Assembly: GCA_965221415.1 (NCBI GenBank)
Contig: OZ244887.1
Location: 434,001 to 498,000, forward strand
Reading direction: 5' to 3'
Source of the DNA: UBA8337 sp965221415
Lineage (GTDB): Bacteria > Pseudomonadota > Alphaproteobacteria > RS24
Length of the DNA: 64,000 bases
In this document: piece after piece, positions 44,353 through 53,171 of the stretch
How the letters are laid out: each line of letters starts with the position of its first letter
Numbering within the stretch: the first letter of the stretch is position 1
The notes under the pieces: model-generated
What the model was told of the DNA's origin: nothing
The model's input: only the letters and a program-made list of their open reading frames with translations
Databases searched by the model: none
Program-made: the position numbers and the translations under genes

Positions 44353-45804
44353 ATGCATTTGAACTCTTTTCGTTTTTCTTTGGTTTTTGGATTTTTGCTG
44401 CTGCCTTTATTATTGACAGAGCCGCAGGCGCGTCCTGCGCCAGAGGGCTTTGCGGATTTAGCCGAGCGTTTGACACCCGCGGTGGTCAATATTTCAACGT
44501 CGCAGATTATTCAGCAAGACCGTCCGCGTGTGCCGGGGCGGCCACCGTTTAACGATTTCTTTGAAGAGTTTTTTAATCAACGCCGTGGCGGACGCGGTGG
44601 TCAAGGTGGGGGTGGCAACCAAAAAGTGTCGTCGCTTGGATCGGGCTTTGTGATTGACCCGAAGGGCATCATCATCACGAATAATCATGTGATTGAAAAG
44701 GCGGATGAGATTACCGTCAATTTTTCTGATGGCAGCAGACTGGATGCCGAGATTATTGGCCGCGACCCCAAGACGGATGTGGCTGTGTTGAAAGTGAAAA
44801 GCAAGAAACCATTGGCTTTTGTGCCGCTCGGCGATAGCGATAAAGCACGGGTAGGCGATTGGGTGATTGCCATTGGCAATCCGTTTGGACTGGGCGGGTC
44901 GCTTTCGGCGGGGGTTATTTCGGCGATTAACCGCGATATTAACGCAGGGCCTTATGACAGCTTTATCCAAACCGATGCTGCGATAAATCGGGGTAATTCG
45001 GGCGGGCCGCTGTTTAATATGCAGGGCGAAGTCATCGGCGTAAACTCGGCGATTATCTCGCCTTCGGGCGGCTCGGTTGGCATTGGGTTTTCTATTCCGT
45101 CCAATCTGGCCATCGCGGTGAGCGAGCAGCTGCGCGAATATGGCGAGACGCGGCGCGGTTGGTTGGGCGTGCGTATTCAACAAGTGACGGATGAGTTGGC
45201 CGAAAACTTGTCACTGGGCGAAGCGCGTGGCGCGTTGGTATCGGAAGTGTCGCCCGATGGGCCAGCCGAAAAAGGCGGCGTCAAAGTGGGCGATGTGATT
45301 GTTAAGTTTGACAATCAGCCTGTGCCAGAAATGCGTGATTTGCCGCGTATTGTCGCTGAAACGAAGATTGATAAATCGGTGAATGTCGAAGTTATCCGCC
45401 GTGGCAAAACCAAGCGGCTGAAAATCGTCACGGGTCGTTTGGAAGAATTGGCGCAAGAGACCAAGACCAGCGCGCCAAAGAAGCTGACAAAAAGCGACCG
45501 TAAAGAGCATAAATATCTGGGTCTGACATTGCAAAATATCAGCCCGAATAGCCGCCGCGATTATGAACTCGGCGAGAATGCAAGCGGTGCTTTGGTGATT
45601 GATGTTGAACGCTTGAGTGGCGCGTTTGAGGCCGGTATTCGGGTGGGCGATGTTATTTCGGAAGTCGACCAAATGCCTGTCGGGGCGGCTAAATCGGCGG
45701 TCGCGGCACTGAAGAAGGCCAAAAAGACGGGTCGCAACTCGGTGCTTGTGTTTGTGATGTCGCGCGGCTCGGTACGATTTATCGCGCTGCCTCTAAACGA
45801 CTAA
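44353..45804 (+). CDS. degP: Periplasmic serine protease, DegP/HtrA (Do) family
   Basis: A 483-residue protease and chaperone of the periplasm. The signal peptide is MHLNSFRFSLVFGFLLLPLLLTEPQA. A flexible Gly/Arg-rich Q-loop region (RRGGRGGQGGGG) follows. The catalytic triad is His in ITNNHVIEKAD, Asp in KTDVAVLKV and Ser in RGNSGGPLF. Two PDZ domains follow (~270-355 and ~395-480). It degrades misfolded envelope proteins. The ATG at 44353 gives the better signal peptide; an ATG at 44329 overlaps the preceding gene. The end overlaps the convergent serB by 12 bp. Confidence 0.95.
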   Translation: MHLNSFRFSLVFGFLLLPLLLTEPQARPAPEGFADLAERLTPAVVNISTSQIIQQDRPRVPGRPPFNDFFEEFFNQRRGGRGGQGGGGNQKVSSLGSGFVIDPKGIIITNNHVIEKADEITVNFSDGSRLDAEIIGRDPKTDVAVLKVKSKKPLAFVPLGDSDKARVGDWVIAIGNPFGLGGSLSAGVISAINRDINAGPYDSFIQTDAAINRGNSGGPLFNMQGEVIGVNSAIISPSGGSVGIGFSIPSNLAIAVSEQLREYGETRRGWLGVRIQQVTDELAENLSLGEARGALVSEVSPDGPAEKGGVKVGDVIVKFDNQPVPEMRDLPRIVAETKIDKSVNVEVIRRGKTKRLKIVTGRLEELAQETKTSAPKKLTKSDRKEHKYLGLTLQNISPNSRRDYELGENASGALVIDVERLSGAFEAGIRVGDVISEVDQMPVGAAKSAVAALKKAKKTGRNSVLVFVMSRGSVRFIALPLND

Positions 45805-46668
45805 ATCAGTCTCGTCATATCCTTGCAGATAAAGAAGTGCGGTGAGGTCGCCGTGCTGAATACGGTAGCGGGCGGCTTTTTCGACCGCAGGCTTGGCGCG
45901 AAAAGCTACGCCCATGCCCGCACGGGCGAGCATATCCAAATCATTCGAGCCATCGCCCGTGGCCATCACATCGGTGTCGGTCAGGTTCATTTCTTTCGCC
46001 CAAGCTGTCAGGATTTGCGCTTTCGCGGCGCGGTCTAAAATCGGTTCGATGATTGTGCCGTCCAACACACCATCGGTGATGTCGAGGTCGTTGCATTGGA
46101 AGCGGTCGAAGCCAAGCCTGTCTGATATGCGGTGCGCGAAAAAGGCGAAGCCGCCCGATACAAGCCCACAAAACACACCATTGGCACGCAATGTGGCGAT
46201 AAGCACGTCCGCGCCAGACATCAACGTGATATTATCGTAGAGGTCGCCAAGGGCTGCGTCTTGTATGCCTTTGAGCATGGCGACGCGCTCTTTGAGGGCA
46301 GGCTCGAAATCTAATTCGCCGCGCATCGCACGGGTCGTGATGCTCGCCATCTCTTCTTGTTTGCCGATGGTCTTGGCCAACTCATCCAGACATTCTTGCT
46401 CGATAATCGTCGATTCCAAATCGGCAATGAGCATTTTCTTGCGCCGTTCGGCCTCGCACACATGATTTATATCAAAGGGGGCATCGCCAAATTTCTGGCG
46501 CAGCGTGGCGACAAAATCAGTGCTGTTGGGTGGCAGCGCACACTCGATAGCATCGCCACTTAAACGGCGCGGGGTCGGCAGGTTCATCTCGGCGAGGCGT
46601 GCGTCGTCGAAATATTCACTGCGCGGGGCGGCGGTGAGTACCAGAAATTCTTCGACTTGTTTTGTCAT
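45793..46668 (-). CDS. serB: Phosphoserine phosphatase SerB
   Basis: A 291-residue HAD enzyme for the last step of serine synthesis. After a ~75-residue N-terminal extension comes KKMLIADLESTIIEQECLDELA. SGGFAFFAHRISDRLGF holds the motif II Ser and MATGDGSNDLDMLARAGMGVAF is motif IV. The cap region ITTRAMRGELDFEPALKERVAML is typical of SerB. In motif I the usual DxD reads D83-L-E85, so the second aspartate (general acid/base) is glutamate. The remainder is intact, and I expect activity or a closely related phosphatase function. It is divergent from miaA. Confidence 0.9.
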   Translation of the reverse strand: MTKQVEEFLVLTAAPRSEYFDDARLAEMNLPTPRRLSGDAIECALPPNSTDFVATLRQKFGDAPFDINHVCEAERRKKMLIADLESTIIEQECLDELAKTIGKQEEMASITTRAMRGELDFEPALKERVAMLKGIQDAALGDLYDNITLMSGADVLIATLRANGVFCGLVSGGFAFFAHRISDRLGFDRFQCNDLDITDGVLDGTIIEPILDRAAKAQILTAWAKEMNLTDTDVMATGDGSNDLDMLARAGMGVAFRAKPAVEKAARYRIQHGDLTALLYLQGYDETDLVV

Positions 46669-46697
46669 CTAGCTTCTATCCCTGTAAGACTAGTGTG

Positions 46698-47648
46698 ATG
46701 AATAAAACTGACCCATCACGCGTTCCTATCCTTATCGCAGGCGCAACGGCAAGCGGCAAGTCTGCATTGGCGTTGAGTTTGGCGAAACAATTAGGCGGCT
46801 GCATTATCAATGCCGATAGTATGCAAGTCTATGGCACGTTGCGGGTGCTGACGGCACGGCCTTCTGTGGCCGAAGAGGCCGAAGTCCCGCATCACCTTTA
46901 TGGCCATGTGCCGCCTGCGAGTACGTATAGTGTCGGCCAGTGGCAAAAGGAGGCTATTGCGGCCATCGCGCAAGCACAGGAGGCGGGGCAACGCCCGATT
47001 ATTACTGGTGGCACGGGGCTATATTTCAAAAGTCTAACGGACGGGTTGGCTGAGATTCCCGATATTGCGGACGATATTCGCCAGCACTGGCGCGCGCGTT
47101 TGGCGGATGAAGGGAGCGTGGTGCTGTATGGCGAATTGCAGGAAGTCGACGCGGAGCTGGCGGCGCGTTTGCAGCCGACCGACCCGCAGCGTATTTTGCG
47201 CGGGCTTGAGGTTTTTGATGCCACGGGGCAGCGGCTGAGCGATTGGCAAAAGGCGGAACCATCCGCGCCTTTGGGAGCGTGTTGTAAGATTTTGCTGATG
47301 CCAGAACGCGATTGGCTTTACGAGCGCTGCAATCGTCGTTTTGAGCAGATGATGGATGGCGCGGCGATGGACGAGGTGGAGCGCATATGGGCGTTTAACT
47401 TGCCGCCCGATTGGCCAGTGATGAAAGCGCTCGGTGTGGCTGATATTGTGGCCTTTATGCAGGGTGAGCTGAGCCGTGAGCAGGCGATTGAACAGGCACA
47501 GCAAGCGACGCGGCGTTATGCGAAGCGGCAAATGACGTGGTTTCGTAACCAGATGAGCGATTGGCAGGTCTTTGATGAGCAAGATTACATAGGTAATTCT
47601 GATAAAATCTTTTCATTTATTTCAAAAAATACCTTGACGGGGACATAA
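46698..47648 (+). CDS. miaA: tRNA dimethylallyltransferase
   Basis: A 316-residue enzyme that puts a dimethylallyl group on A37 of tRNAs reading UNN codons. The P-loop is ILIAGATASGKSALALSLA, followed by the substrate Asp in INADSMQVYGTLRVLTARPS. HHLYGHVPPASTYSVGQW and ITGGTGLYFKSLTDGLA are family blocks. The QATRRYAKRQMTWFRNQ segment lies near the C-terminus. No clear ribosome site precedes the ATG at 46698. The divergent serB start is only 29 bases away, so the two promoters must overlap or miaA starts further upstream. Confidence 0.95.
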   Translation: MNKTDPSRVPILIAGATASGKSALALSLAKQLGGCIINADSMQVYGTLRVLTARPSVAEEAEVPHHLYGHVPPASTYSVGQWQKEAIAAIAQAQEAGQRPIITGGTGLYFKSLTDGLAEIPDIADDIRQHWRARLADEGSVVLYGELQEVDAELAARLQPTDPQRILRGLEVFDATGQRLSDWQKAEPSAPLGACCKILLMPERDWLYERCNRRFEQMMDGAAMDEVERIWAFNLPPDWPVMKALGVADIVAFMQGELSREQAIEQAQQATRRYAKRQMTWFRNQMSDWQVFDEQDYIGNSDKIFSFISKNTLTGT

Positions 47649-47661
47649 ATATCGATATTTT
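47634..47661 (+). promoter_or_regulatory. Predicted promoter of ilvB-ilvH-ilvC
   Basis: TTGACG at 47634-47639 and TATTTT at 47656-47661 are separated by 16 bp and lie across the end of miaA. The short leader that results has no room for a leucine/isoleucine/valine leader peptide. Regulation by attenuation is therefore not evident here, in contrast to leuA. Confidence 0.4.
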
Positions 47662-47698
47662 CACTCGTTCGTGAATGAGTATAGAGGCGGGTGAGAAG

Positions 47699-49456
47699 AT
47701 GGAAGCAGAGATGAATGGCGCGCAGATTGTTTTGCAGGCTTTGCAGGATAATGGCGTTAAGCATATTTTTGGTTATCCGGGCGGTGCTGTGTTGCCGATT
47801 TATGATGAATTGTTTCAGCAAGAGGCGATTGAGCATATTCTGGTGCGCCATGAGCAGGGCGCGACCCATGCGGCGGAGGGCTATGCGCGTTCGACGGGTC
47901 AATGTGGTGTTGTTGTGGTTACATCTGGGCCCGGCGCGACCAATGCGGTGACGGGTCTGACGGATGCGTTGATGGATTCTGTTCCGATGGTGTGCATTAG
48001 CGGTCAGGTGGCGACGCATTTGATTGGCGGCGATGCGTTTCAGGAGGCTGATACGGTTGGCATCACGCGCCCGTGTACCAAGCATAATTATCTGGTGAAG
48101 GACATTGATGATTTGGCACGCATCATGCACGAGGCGTTTTATGTGGCGACAACGGGTCGCCCGGGGCCTGTTGTGGTTGATATTCCGAAAGATATTCAGT
48201 TTGCGCTGGGTAAATATATCAAGCCGAGCACGGTGCGGCATAAGAGCTATCAACCGCAGCTCAAAGGCGATGTCGATGCGATTAACGCGGCTGTCGATTT
48301 GATTGCGACGGCGAAGAAGCCGATTTTTTATACGGGCGGCGGGGTTGTTAATTCAGGCCCGCAAGCCAGCCAATTGCTGCGCGAGTTTGTCAAGCTGACG
48401 GGCTTTCCGATAACCTCGACGCTGATGGGGCTGGGCAGCTTTGCGGCTGCTGATAGCCAGTGGTTGGGCATGTTGGGGATGCACGGCACATATGAAGCCA
48501 ATTTGGCGATGCATGATTGCGATGTGATGATAAATATCGGCGCACGCTTTGATGACCGTATCACGGGGGCGTTGGATAAGTTTTCGCCGCAATCGAAGAA
48601 AATCCATGTTGATATCGATTCTTCGAGCATCAATAAAAACGTCATGGTGGATGTCGCGATTGTCGGTGATTGCGCGCATGTGTTGGAAGATATGCTGCGC
48701 GTTTATAAATCGCGCGCGGTTGTGCCAGACAAAAAAGCGTTGAAGAGTTGGTGGTCTGAGATTGATGGTTGGCGCAAGCGCGATTGCTTGGCCTATACCA
48801 AAGATGCCAAGTCGATTAAGCCGCAATATGCGGTCGAGCGTTTGTATGAATTGACCAAGGGGTCAGACACATTCATCACGACCGAAGTGGGTCAGCATCA
48901 AATGTGGGCGGCGCAGTATTATCGCTTTGAGACGCCCAATCACTGGATGACATCGGGTGGTCTGGGGACGATGGGCTATGGCCTTCCCGCAGCGGTTGGT
49001 GTGCAGGTGGCCAATCCGAAGGGGCTGGTTATCGACATTGCGGGCGAGGCCTCGGTGCTGATGACCATGCAGGAGATGTCGACGGCGGTGCAATATGGCT
49101 TGCCGATTAAGATTTTCATTTTGAACAATGAATATATGGGCATGGTACGTCAGTGGCAGGAATTGCTGCATGGCGGACGCTATTCGAGTTCTTATTCGGA
49201 AGCCTTGCCAGATTTTGTCAAGCTGGCTGAGGCCTATGGTGCGACGGGTATTCGTGCGAAATCGCCTGACGAGTTGGACGATGCCATCAAGCGGATGATT
49301 GAGACGCCGGGGCCGGTGATTTTTGATTGCGTTGTGAAGAAGGACGAAAATGTCTACCCGATGATTCCGTCGGGGGCGGGGCATAATGAAATGTTGCTCG
49401 GGGATTCGGAAGGGCTTGATGTTGAAGTGTCCGATGCTGGCAAGGCGCTTGTCTGA
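47699..49456 (+). CDS. ilvB: Acetolactate synthase, large (catalytic) subunit
   Basis: A thiamine-diphosphate enzyme of about 585 residues condensing pyruvate in valine, leucine and isoleucine synthesis. The catalytic Glu lies in HILVRHEQGATHAAEGYARSTG. VTSGPGATNAVTGL and the middle FAD domain follow. The thiamine-binding domain contains GGLGTMGYGLPAAVGVQ and KIFILNNEYMGMVRQWQE. Start candidates are ATGs at 47675, 47699 and 47711; the middle one fits the family N-terminus and a weak purine-rich site. The C-terminal ~20 residues (LGDSEGLDVEVSDAGKALV) are slightly longer than usual. Confidence 0.96.
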   Translation: MEAEMNGAQIVLQALQDNGVKHIFGYPGGAVLPIYDELFQQEAIEHILVRHEQGATHAAEGYARSTGQCGVVVVTSGPGATNAVTGLTDALMDSVPMVCISGQVATHLIGGDAFQEADTVGITRPCTKHNYLVKDIDDLARIMHEAFYVATTGRPGPVVVDIPKDIQFALGKYIKPSTVRHKSYQPQLKGDVDAINAAVDLIATAKKPIFYTGGGVVNSGPQASQLLREFVKLTGFPITSTLMGLGSFAAADSQWLGMLGMHGTYEANLAMHDCDVMINIGARFDDRITGALDKFSPQSKKIHVDIDSSSINKNVMVDVAIVGDCAHVLEDMLRVYKSRAVVPDKKALKSWWSEIDGWRKRDCLAYTKDAKSIKPQYAVERLYELTKGSDTFITTEVGQHQMWAAQYYRFETPNHWMTSGGLGTMGYGLPAAVGVQVANPKGLVIDIAGEASVLMTMQEMSTAVQYGLPIKIFILNNEYMGMVRQWQELLHGGRYSSSYSEALPDFVKLAEAYGATGIRAKSPDELDDAIKRMIETPGPVIFDCVVKKDENVYPMIPSGAGHNEMLLGDSEGLDVEVSDAGKALV

Positions 49457-49520
49457 AAACAGGCTTTTAACCACCCTATGAGTGCGCTATAGAACGTGCT
49501 GCACGATGAGAGGTTTGAAA

Positions 49521-50033
49521 ATGAGCGGTGAACCGCAAATTGAAAGACATACACTTTCTGTTCTCGTTGATAATGAGGCGGGCGTTTTGGCGCGTGTGAT
49601 TGGTCTGTTTTCGGGTCGTGGCTACAATATTGACAGCCTGACGGTTGCTGAGATTGACCAGCAAGAGCGCATGTCGCGCATTACGGTTGTGACATCGGGT
49701 ACGCCGCAAGTGATTGAGCAAATTAAAGCGCAGCTTGGTCGTTTGGTGCCGGTGCATCGCGTGGTTGATTTGACGGTGGAGTGCGAAAGCATTGAGCGTG
49801 AGTTGGCGTTGGTTAAGGTTTCGGGCAAGGGCGATTCTCGCGTTGAGGCACTGCGCATGTCTGAAGCGTTCCGTGCGCGGGTGGTTGATGCGACACCAGA
49901 GAGTTTTGTTTTTGAGATTACGGGGACGACCGAAAAGATTGATGCTTTTATCGCATTGATGACCCCCTTGGGTCTGAAAGAGGTGTCGCGCACAGGCGCG
50001 GCGGCGATTTCGCGTGGCCCCACAACAATGTAA
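49521..50033 (+). CDS. ilvH: Acetolactate synthase, small (regulatory) subunit
   Basis: A 170-residue subunit that binds valine and stimulates IlvB. The N-terminal ACT domain starts RHTLSVLVDNEAGVLARVIGLFSGRGYNIDSLTV. The C-terminal domain includes ALVKVSGKGDSRVEALRMSEAFRARVVD. The ATG at 49521 has GAGAGG about seven bases upstream; earlier ATG or GTG codons at 49506 and 49482 are less likely. It lies 64 bases after ilvB and 22 before ilvC. It sets the feedback control of the pathway. Confidence 0.96.
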   Translation: MSGEPQIERHTLSVLVDNEAGVLARVIGLFSGRGYNIDSLTVAEIDQQERMSRITVVTSGTPQVIEQIKAQLGRLVPVHRVVDLTVECESIERELALVKVSGKGDSRVEALRMSEAFRARVVDATPESFVFEITGTTEKIDAFIALMTPLGLKEVSRTGAAAISRGPTTM

Positions 50034-50055
50034 CGACATATGAAGGAGTCGATTT

Positions 50056-51066
50056 ATGGATATGCTTTATGACCGCGACGCGGATGTAGACCTGATTAAA
50101 AACAAGAAAGTTGCGGTTATTGGTTATGGTAGCCAAGGCCATGCGCATTTGCTGAACTTGCGCGATAGCGGCGTTAGCGATATTTGCGTTGGCTTGCGCG
50201 AAGGCTCTGCCTCTGCGGCGAAAGCCGAAGCCGAGGGCATTGATGTCAAGTCCATCGCTGATGCGGCTGGTTGGGCTGATGTGGTGATGATTTTGACACC
50301 AGACGAGCTACAAAAAGACATTTATAACGCCGATATTGCGGACAATCTTCGCCAAGGCGCGACGCTGATGTTCGCGCATGGGCTGTCGATTCATTTTGGG
50401 CTTATCAAAGCCCGTGCTGACCTCGATGTGGCGATGGTTGCGCCCAAAGGGCCGGGTCATACTGTGCGCGGTGAATATGTCAAAGGCGGCGGTGTGCCGT
50501 GTTTGGTGGCTGTTGCGCAAGATGCTTCTGGCACGGCGCGCGCGCTTGCTTTGTCTTATGCGTGCGGCGTTGGCGGGGGGCGTTCTGGTATTATCGAGAC
50601 GACTTTCCGCGACGAATGCGAAACAGATTTATTCGGCGAGCAGGCTGTTTTGTGCGGCGGTGTGGTCGAGTTGATTAAAGCGGGTTATGAGACATTAACC
50701 GAGGCGGGATATCCGCCCGAAATGGCTTATTTCGAGTGCCTACACGAGGTGAAGCTGATTGTTGATTTGATTTACGAAGGGGGTATCGCGAATATGAATT
50801 ACTCCATTTCCAACACGGCTGAGTATGGCGAGTATGTTTCTGGGCCGCGCGTTGTGACCAGCGAAACGAAAGCTGAGATGAAACGTATTCTCGAAGATAT
50901 TCAGTCGGGTAAATTCACCGACCGCTTTATGCAAAGCGGTCAGGAAGAAATCAAAGAGTATCGTAAGGCCAATGACGCGCACCCGATTGAAAAAGTCGGG
51001 GCTGATTTACGCGCCAGTATGCCGTGGATTTCCGCGAACCAATTGGTTGACCAGACGAAAAACTAA
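50056..51066 (+). CDS. ilvC: Ketol-acid reductoisomerase
   Basis: A 336-residue class I enzyme converting acetolactate or acetohydroxybutyrate to the dihydroxy acid with NADPH. The Rossmann motif is VAVIGYGSQGHAHLLNLRDSGV. The all-helical domain holds the metal ligands in ETDLFGEQAVLCGGVVELIKAG and EVKLIVDLIYEGGIANMNYSISNTAEYGEY. AAGGAG precedes the ATG. It completes the ilvB-ilvH-ilvC operon and ends overlapping the convergent lipoprotein gene by 4 bp. Confidence 0.98.
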   Translation: MDMLYDRDADVDLIKNKKVAVIGYGSQGHAHLLNLRDSGVSDICVGLREGSASAAKAEAEGIDVKSIADAAGWADVVMILTPDELQKDIYNADIADNLRQGATLMFAHGLSIHFGLIKARADLDVAMVAPKGPGHTVRGEYVKGGGVPCLVAVAQDASGTARALALSYACGVGGGRSGIIETTFRDECETDLFGEQAVLCGGVVELIKAGYETLTEAGYPPEMAYFECLHEVKLIVDLIYEGGIANMNYSISNTAEYGEYVSGPRVVTSETKAEMKRILEDIQSGKFTDRFMQSGQEEIKEYRKANDAHPIEKVGADLRASMPWISANQLVDQTKN

Positions 51067-51794
51067 TTGCCGATGTTTTTGATGGCCTGATTGACGCTGC
51101 GATGCGTGTCCAATTCGAGGTCGACTTTCGTCCGCGCGCTATCGGTGCGGGCGGTTTCTTTGGCGAGACCAGTTTTAGCTTGCTGCACTTTTTGTTGTTT
51201 GCGCAGCAGCGCATTGGCACGCTCAAGGTCGTCGAGTTTCTGTTGGTCGCTGACAATATCAAGCTCGTCAAAACCTTGCAGATTGCTCACGCGGCCAATG
51301 ACCATTTCTTGGCCTTCGACGCATGTGTGGTTTGATTGGATGCGGGTTTCATTGGCTTGCGTGACGATAACAAGCGCAGGGCCCGGCGCATATTCGCATG
51401 GAGTGCCGACTTGCGCCGAAGATAATATGCGGCTGCCTTCGCGGTAAATGATTTGGACACCATTAACTTGTTTGGTTGCCCCTTGGCCGAGCCGCCCAGC
51501 TTCACCGCCAACGGCGGCACCAATGATACCGCCGCCTAAGGCGCGGTCGTTTCGGTCGCCAAGAGTCGCACCAAGGGCTGCACCGAATAACGCGCCCACA
51601 CTTTCAGCGATTTCCTGATTTTTGCGGTTATTTACCTCAACGATGGCGGGTTTCAGGGTCAAAATAGTGACGGTTTTGACCTCTTGCCGCTGATTGACCT
51701 GCCCCGCTTTAAACGTGTTGGCTTTATTTGTTGTGCCGGGCGTGGCGCATGCTGTTAACAAAATGAGCGCGCCTATTGGAATAATACGAAACAT
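51063..51794 (-). CDS. Glycine-zipper lipoprotein (SlyB-like)
   Basis: A 243-residue predicted lipoprotein. The signal peptide MFRIIPIGALILLTAC ends with lipobox LTAC. A glycine-zipper segment at about residues 65-105 (ESVGALFGAALGATLGDRNDRALGGGIIGAAVGGEAG) resembles the SlyB/PcP outer-membrane lipoproteins. The C-terminal ~60 residues (QQKLDDLERANALLRKQQKVQQAK...) form a charged helix or coiled coil. The family is linked to envelope stability; the exact role is not known to me. A 179-bp divergent gap separates it from the bufferin operon. Confidence 0.8.
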   Translation of the reverse strand: MFRIIPIGALILLTACATPGTTNKANTFKAGQVNQRQEVKTVTILTLKPAIVEVNNRKNQEIAESVGALFGAALGATLGDRNDRALGGGIIGAAVGGEAGRLGQGATKQVNGVQIIYREGSRILSSAQVGTPCEYAPGPALVIVTQANETRIQSNHTCVEGQEMVIGRVSNLQGFDELDIVSDQQKLDDLERANALLRKQQKVQQAKTGLAKETARTDSARTKVDLELDTHRSVNQAIKNIGN

Positions 51795-51973
51795 TGAAAA
51801 TCTCCTTATTTTCGCCTTTATTAGCGTTATGTTAACAGACAGATGGGATACTGCAAAGACATCCTAGTGCTGTGTCCATCTTTATAGCACATTTCTTAGC
51901 GTTAAGTTGGGGCTTGTGTTTGCGTTCATGATGACTAGGATAAACTGCCTAACAGAAAAGAAAGGGTGAGAAA

Positions 51974-52276
51974 ATGAAAATTTCAAAAACATCAGTGCTT
52001 GTCGCAAGTGCATTTACGTTGGCCGTAGGATCTATGGCTGCACAACCAGTTGAAGCTGCCAAAAAAGAGAGATGCTATGGCGTTTCTGTTGCGGGCAAAA
52101 ATGACTGCGCAGCGGGCCCCGGAACAACTTGTGCTGGTACTTCAAAAGTGGACTATCAAGGTAATGCTTGGACATATATCGAGCAGGGCAAATGCGAAAA
52201 AATTAGCTTGCCAAACCAAGCTAATGGCAAACGCCGCCACGGTTCACTTGAGGTGCTGTCACGCGACCCAGCATAA
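51974..52276 (+). CDS. bufA: Bufferin-type RiPP metallophore precursor (DUF2282)
   Basis: A 100-residue secreted precursor. A Sec signal peptide (about residues 1-28, ending VEAA) is followed by the four-cysteine core: Cys34 in ERCYGV, Cys45 in AGKNDCAAG, Cys53 in TTCAGTSKVD and Cys74 in GKCEKI. This pattern is DUF2282, now called bufferin. In studied members the two central cysteines are converted to thiooxazole-type heterocycles by the DUF692 enzyme, and the exported peptide binds copper. A tail of about 23 residues (SLPNQANGKRRHGS...) follows the last Cys. AAAGGG precedes the ATG. It heads an operon with bufB, bufC and doxX. Confidence 0.88.
   Translation: MKISKTSVLVASAFTLAVGSMAAQPVEAAKKERCYGVSVAGKNDCAAGPGTTCAGTSKVDYQGNAWTYIEQGKCEKISLPNQANGKRRHGSLEVLSRDPA
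52202..52225 (+). repeat. Perfect 9-bp inverted repeat inside the bufA tail
   Basis: ATTAGCTTG (52202-52210) and CAAGCTAAT (52217-52225) are exact inverted copies around a 6-base loop. They fall in the bufA codons just after the last core cysteine. No T run follows, so it is not a simple terminator. It may slow transcript decay or limit read-through into bufB, or it may be an inserted sequence that created the tail. Confidence 0.6.
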
Positions 52277-52286
52277 AGCCTAACCT

Positions 52287-53171
52287 ATGGTTACGCTTCC
52301 ATGCGCTGTTGGTGCAGGTTTCAAGCCTAGCTATTTTGCCGATTTTTCGGCCAATGCAGGGCCTGTAAGTTGGATTGAAGTGCATGCCGAAAACTACCTT
52401 TGCGAAGGTGGTGCAATGCGGGCGCAGCTTTTTGAGTTGCGCCTGCAATTTCCGGTGAGCCTACATGGTGTTGGGCTGTCCTTGGGGGGCGAAGATGCTC
52501 CTGATGCGCAGCATCTGCAACGTTTACGCACACTGAGTGACGAGCTGAAGCCGGCTCAGTTTTCTGAACATCTTGCTTGGTCGCAGCATAATGCGTCTGA
52601 GGGAGTCGTGTTTGCGAATGATTTATTACCCGTTGCCTATGATGACCCAACGCTGTCGCGTGTCGCGGCGCATATTGATACGGCACAGCAGGCGCTCGGG
52701 CAGAGGATTCTTATTGAAAATCCGTCGCTTTATCTGGCCATGACCCTAGATAATCAGGCGATGCATGATAGTCCGAAAGCCGAGACCGATTTTCTGTCGG
52801 CATTGGTTGAAAAGACGGGCTGCGGTCTATTGGTCGATGTGAATAATATTTTTGTCACGTGCCAGAATCTTGGCTGGCGCACGGATGATTATCTGGAAGG
52901 TCTTGCCTATGACGCGATTGGCGAAGTGCATCTGGCGGGTCATGCTGAGGACATTGATGATACGGGCGCGACGGTGCTTATCGATAATCATGGCGGGCCT
53001 GTGGCTGATGCGGTGTGGGCGATTTATACAAGCGTGCTCGAGAAAGCAGGGCCGTTGCCTAGTCTGGTCGAGTGGGATACGCATCTGCCTGATTGGGCAG
53101 AGCTGCGCACCGAATGTGTCAAGGCCGATGCGATTTTGCGTAGCATGACGTCAAAGGCGCAAGTCGCGTGA
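52287..53171 (+). CDS. bufB: Multinuclear non-heme iron oxidase, DUF692 (BufB/MNIO)
   Basis: A 294-residue TIM-barrel enzyme. Metal-ligand motifs along the barrel are IEVHAENY (Glu31, His33, Glu35), SLHGVGLSLG (His60), SEHLAW, LIENPSLY, LLVDVNNI, EVHLAGH and VEWDTHLPDW. All are intact. DUF692 enzymes use two or three iron ions to convert cysteines of a precursor peptide into heterocycles, as in methanobactin (MbnB) and bufferins. It lies ten bases after bufA, and its stop overlaps the bufC start (GTGA). The substrate is very probably the bufA product. Confidence 0.93.
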   Translation: MVTLPCAVGAGFKPSYFADFSANAGPVSWIEVHAENYLCEGGAMRAQLFELRLQFPVSLHGVGLSLGGEDAPDAQHLQRLRTLSDELKPAQFSEHLAWSQHNASEGVVFANDLLPVAYDDPTLSRVAAHIDTAQQALGQRILIENPSLYLAMTLDNQAMHDSPKAETDFLSALVEKTGCGLLVDVNNIFVTCQNLGWRTDDYLEGLAYDAIGEVHLAGHAEDIDDTGATVLIDNHGGPVADAVWAIYTSVLEKAGPLPSLVEWDTHLPDWAELRTECVKADAILRSMTSKAQVA

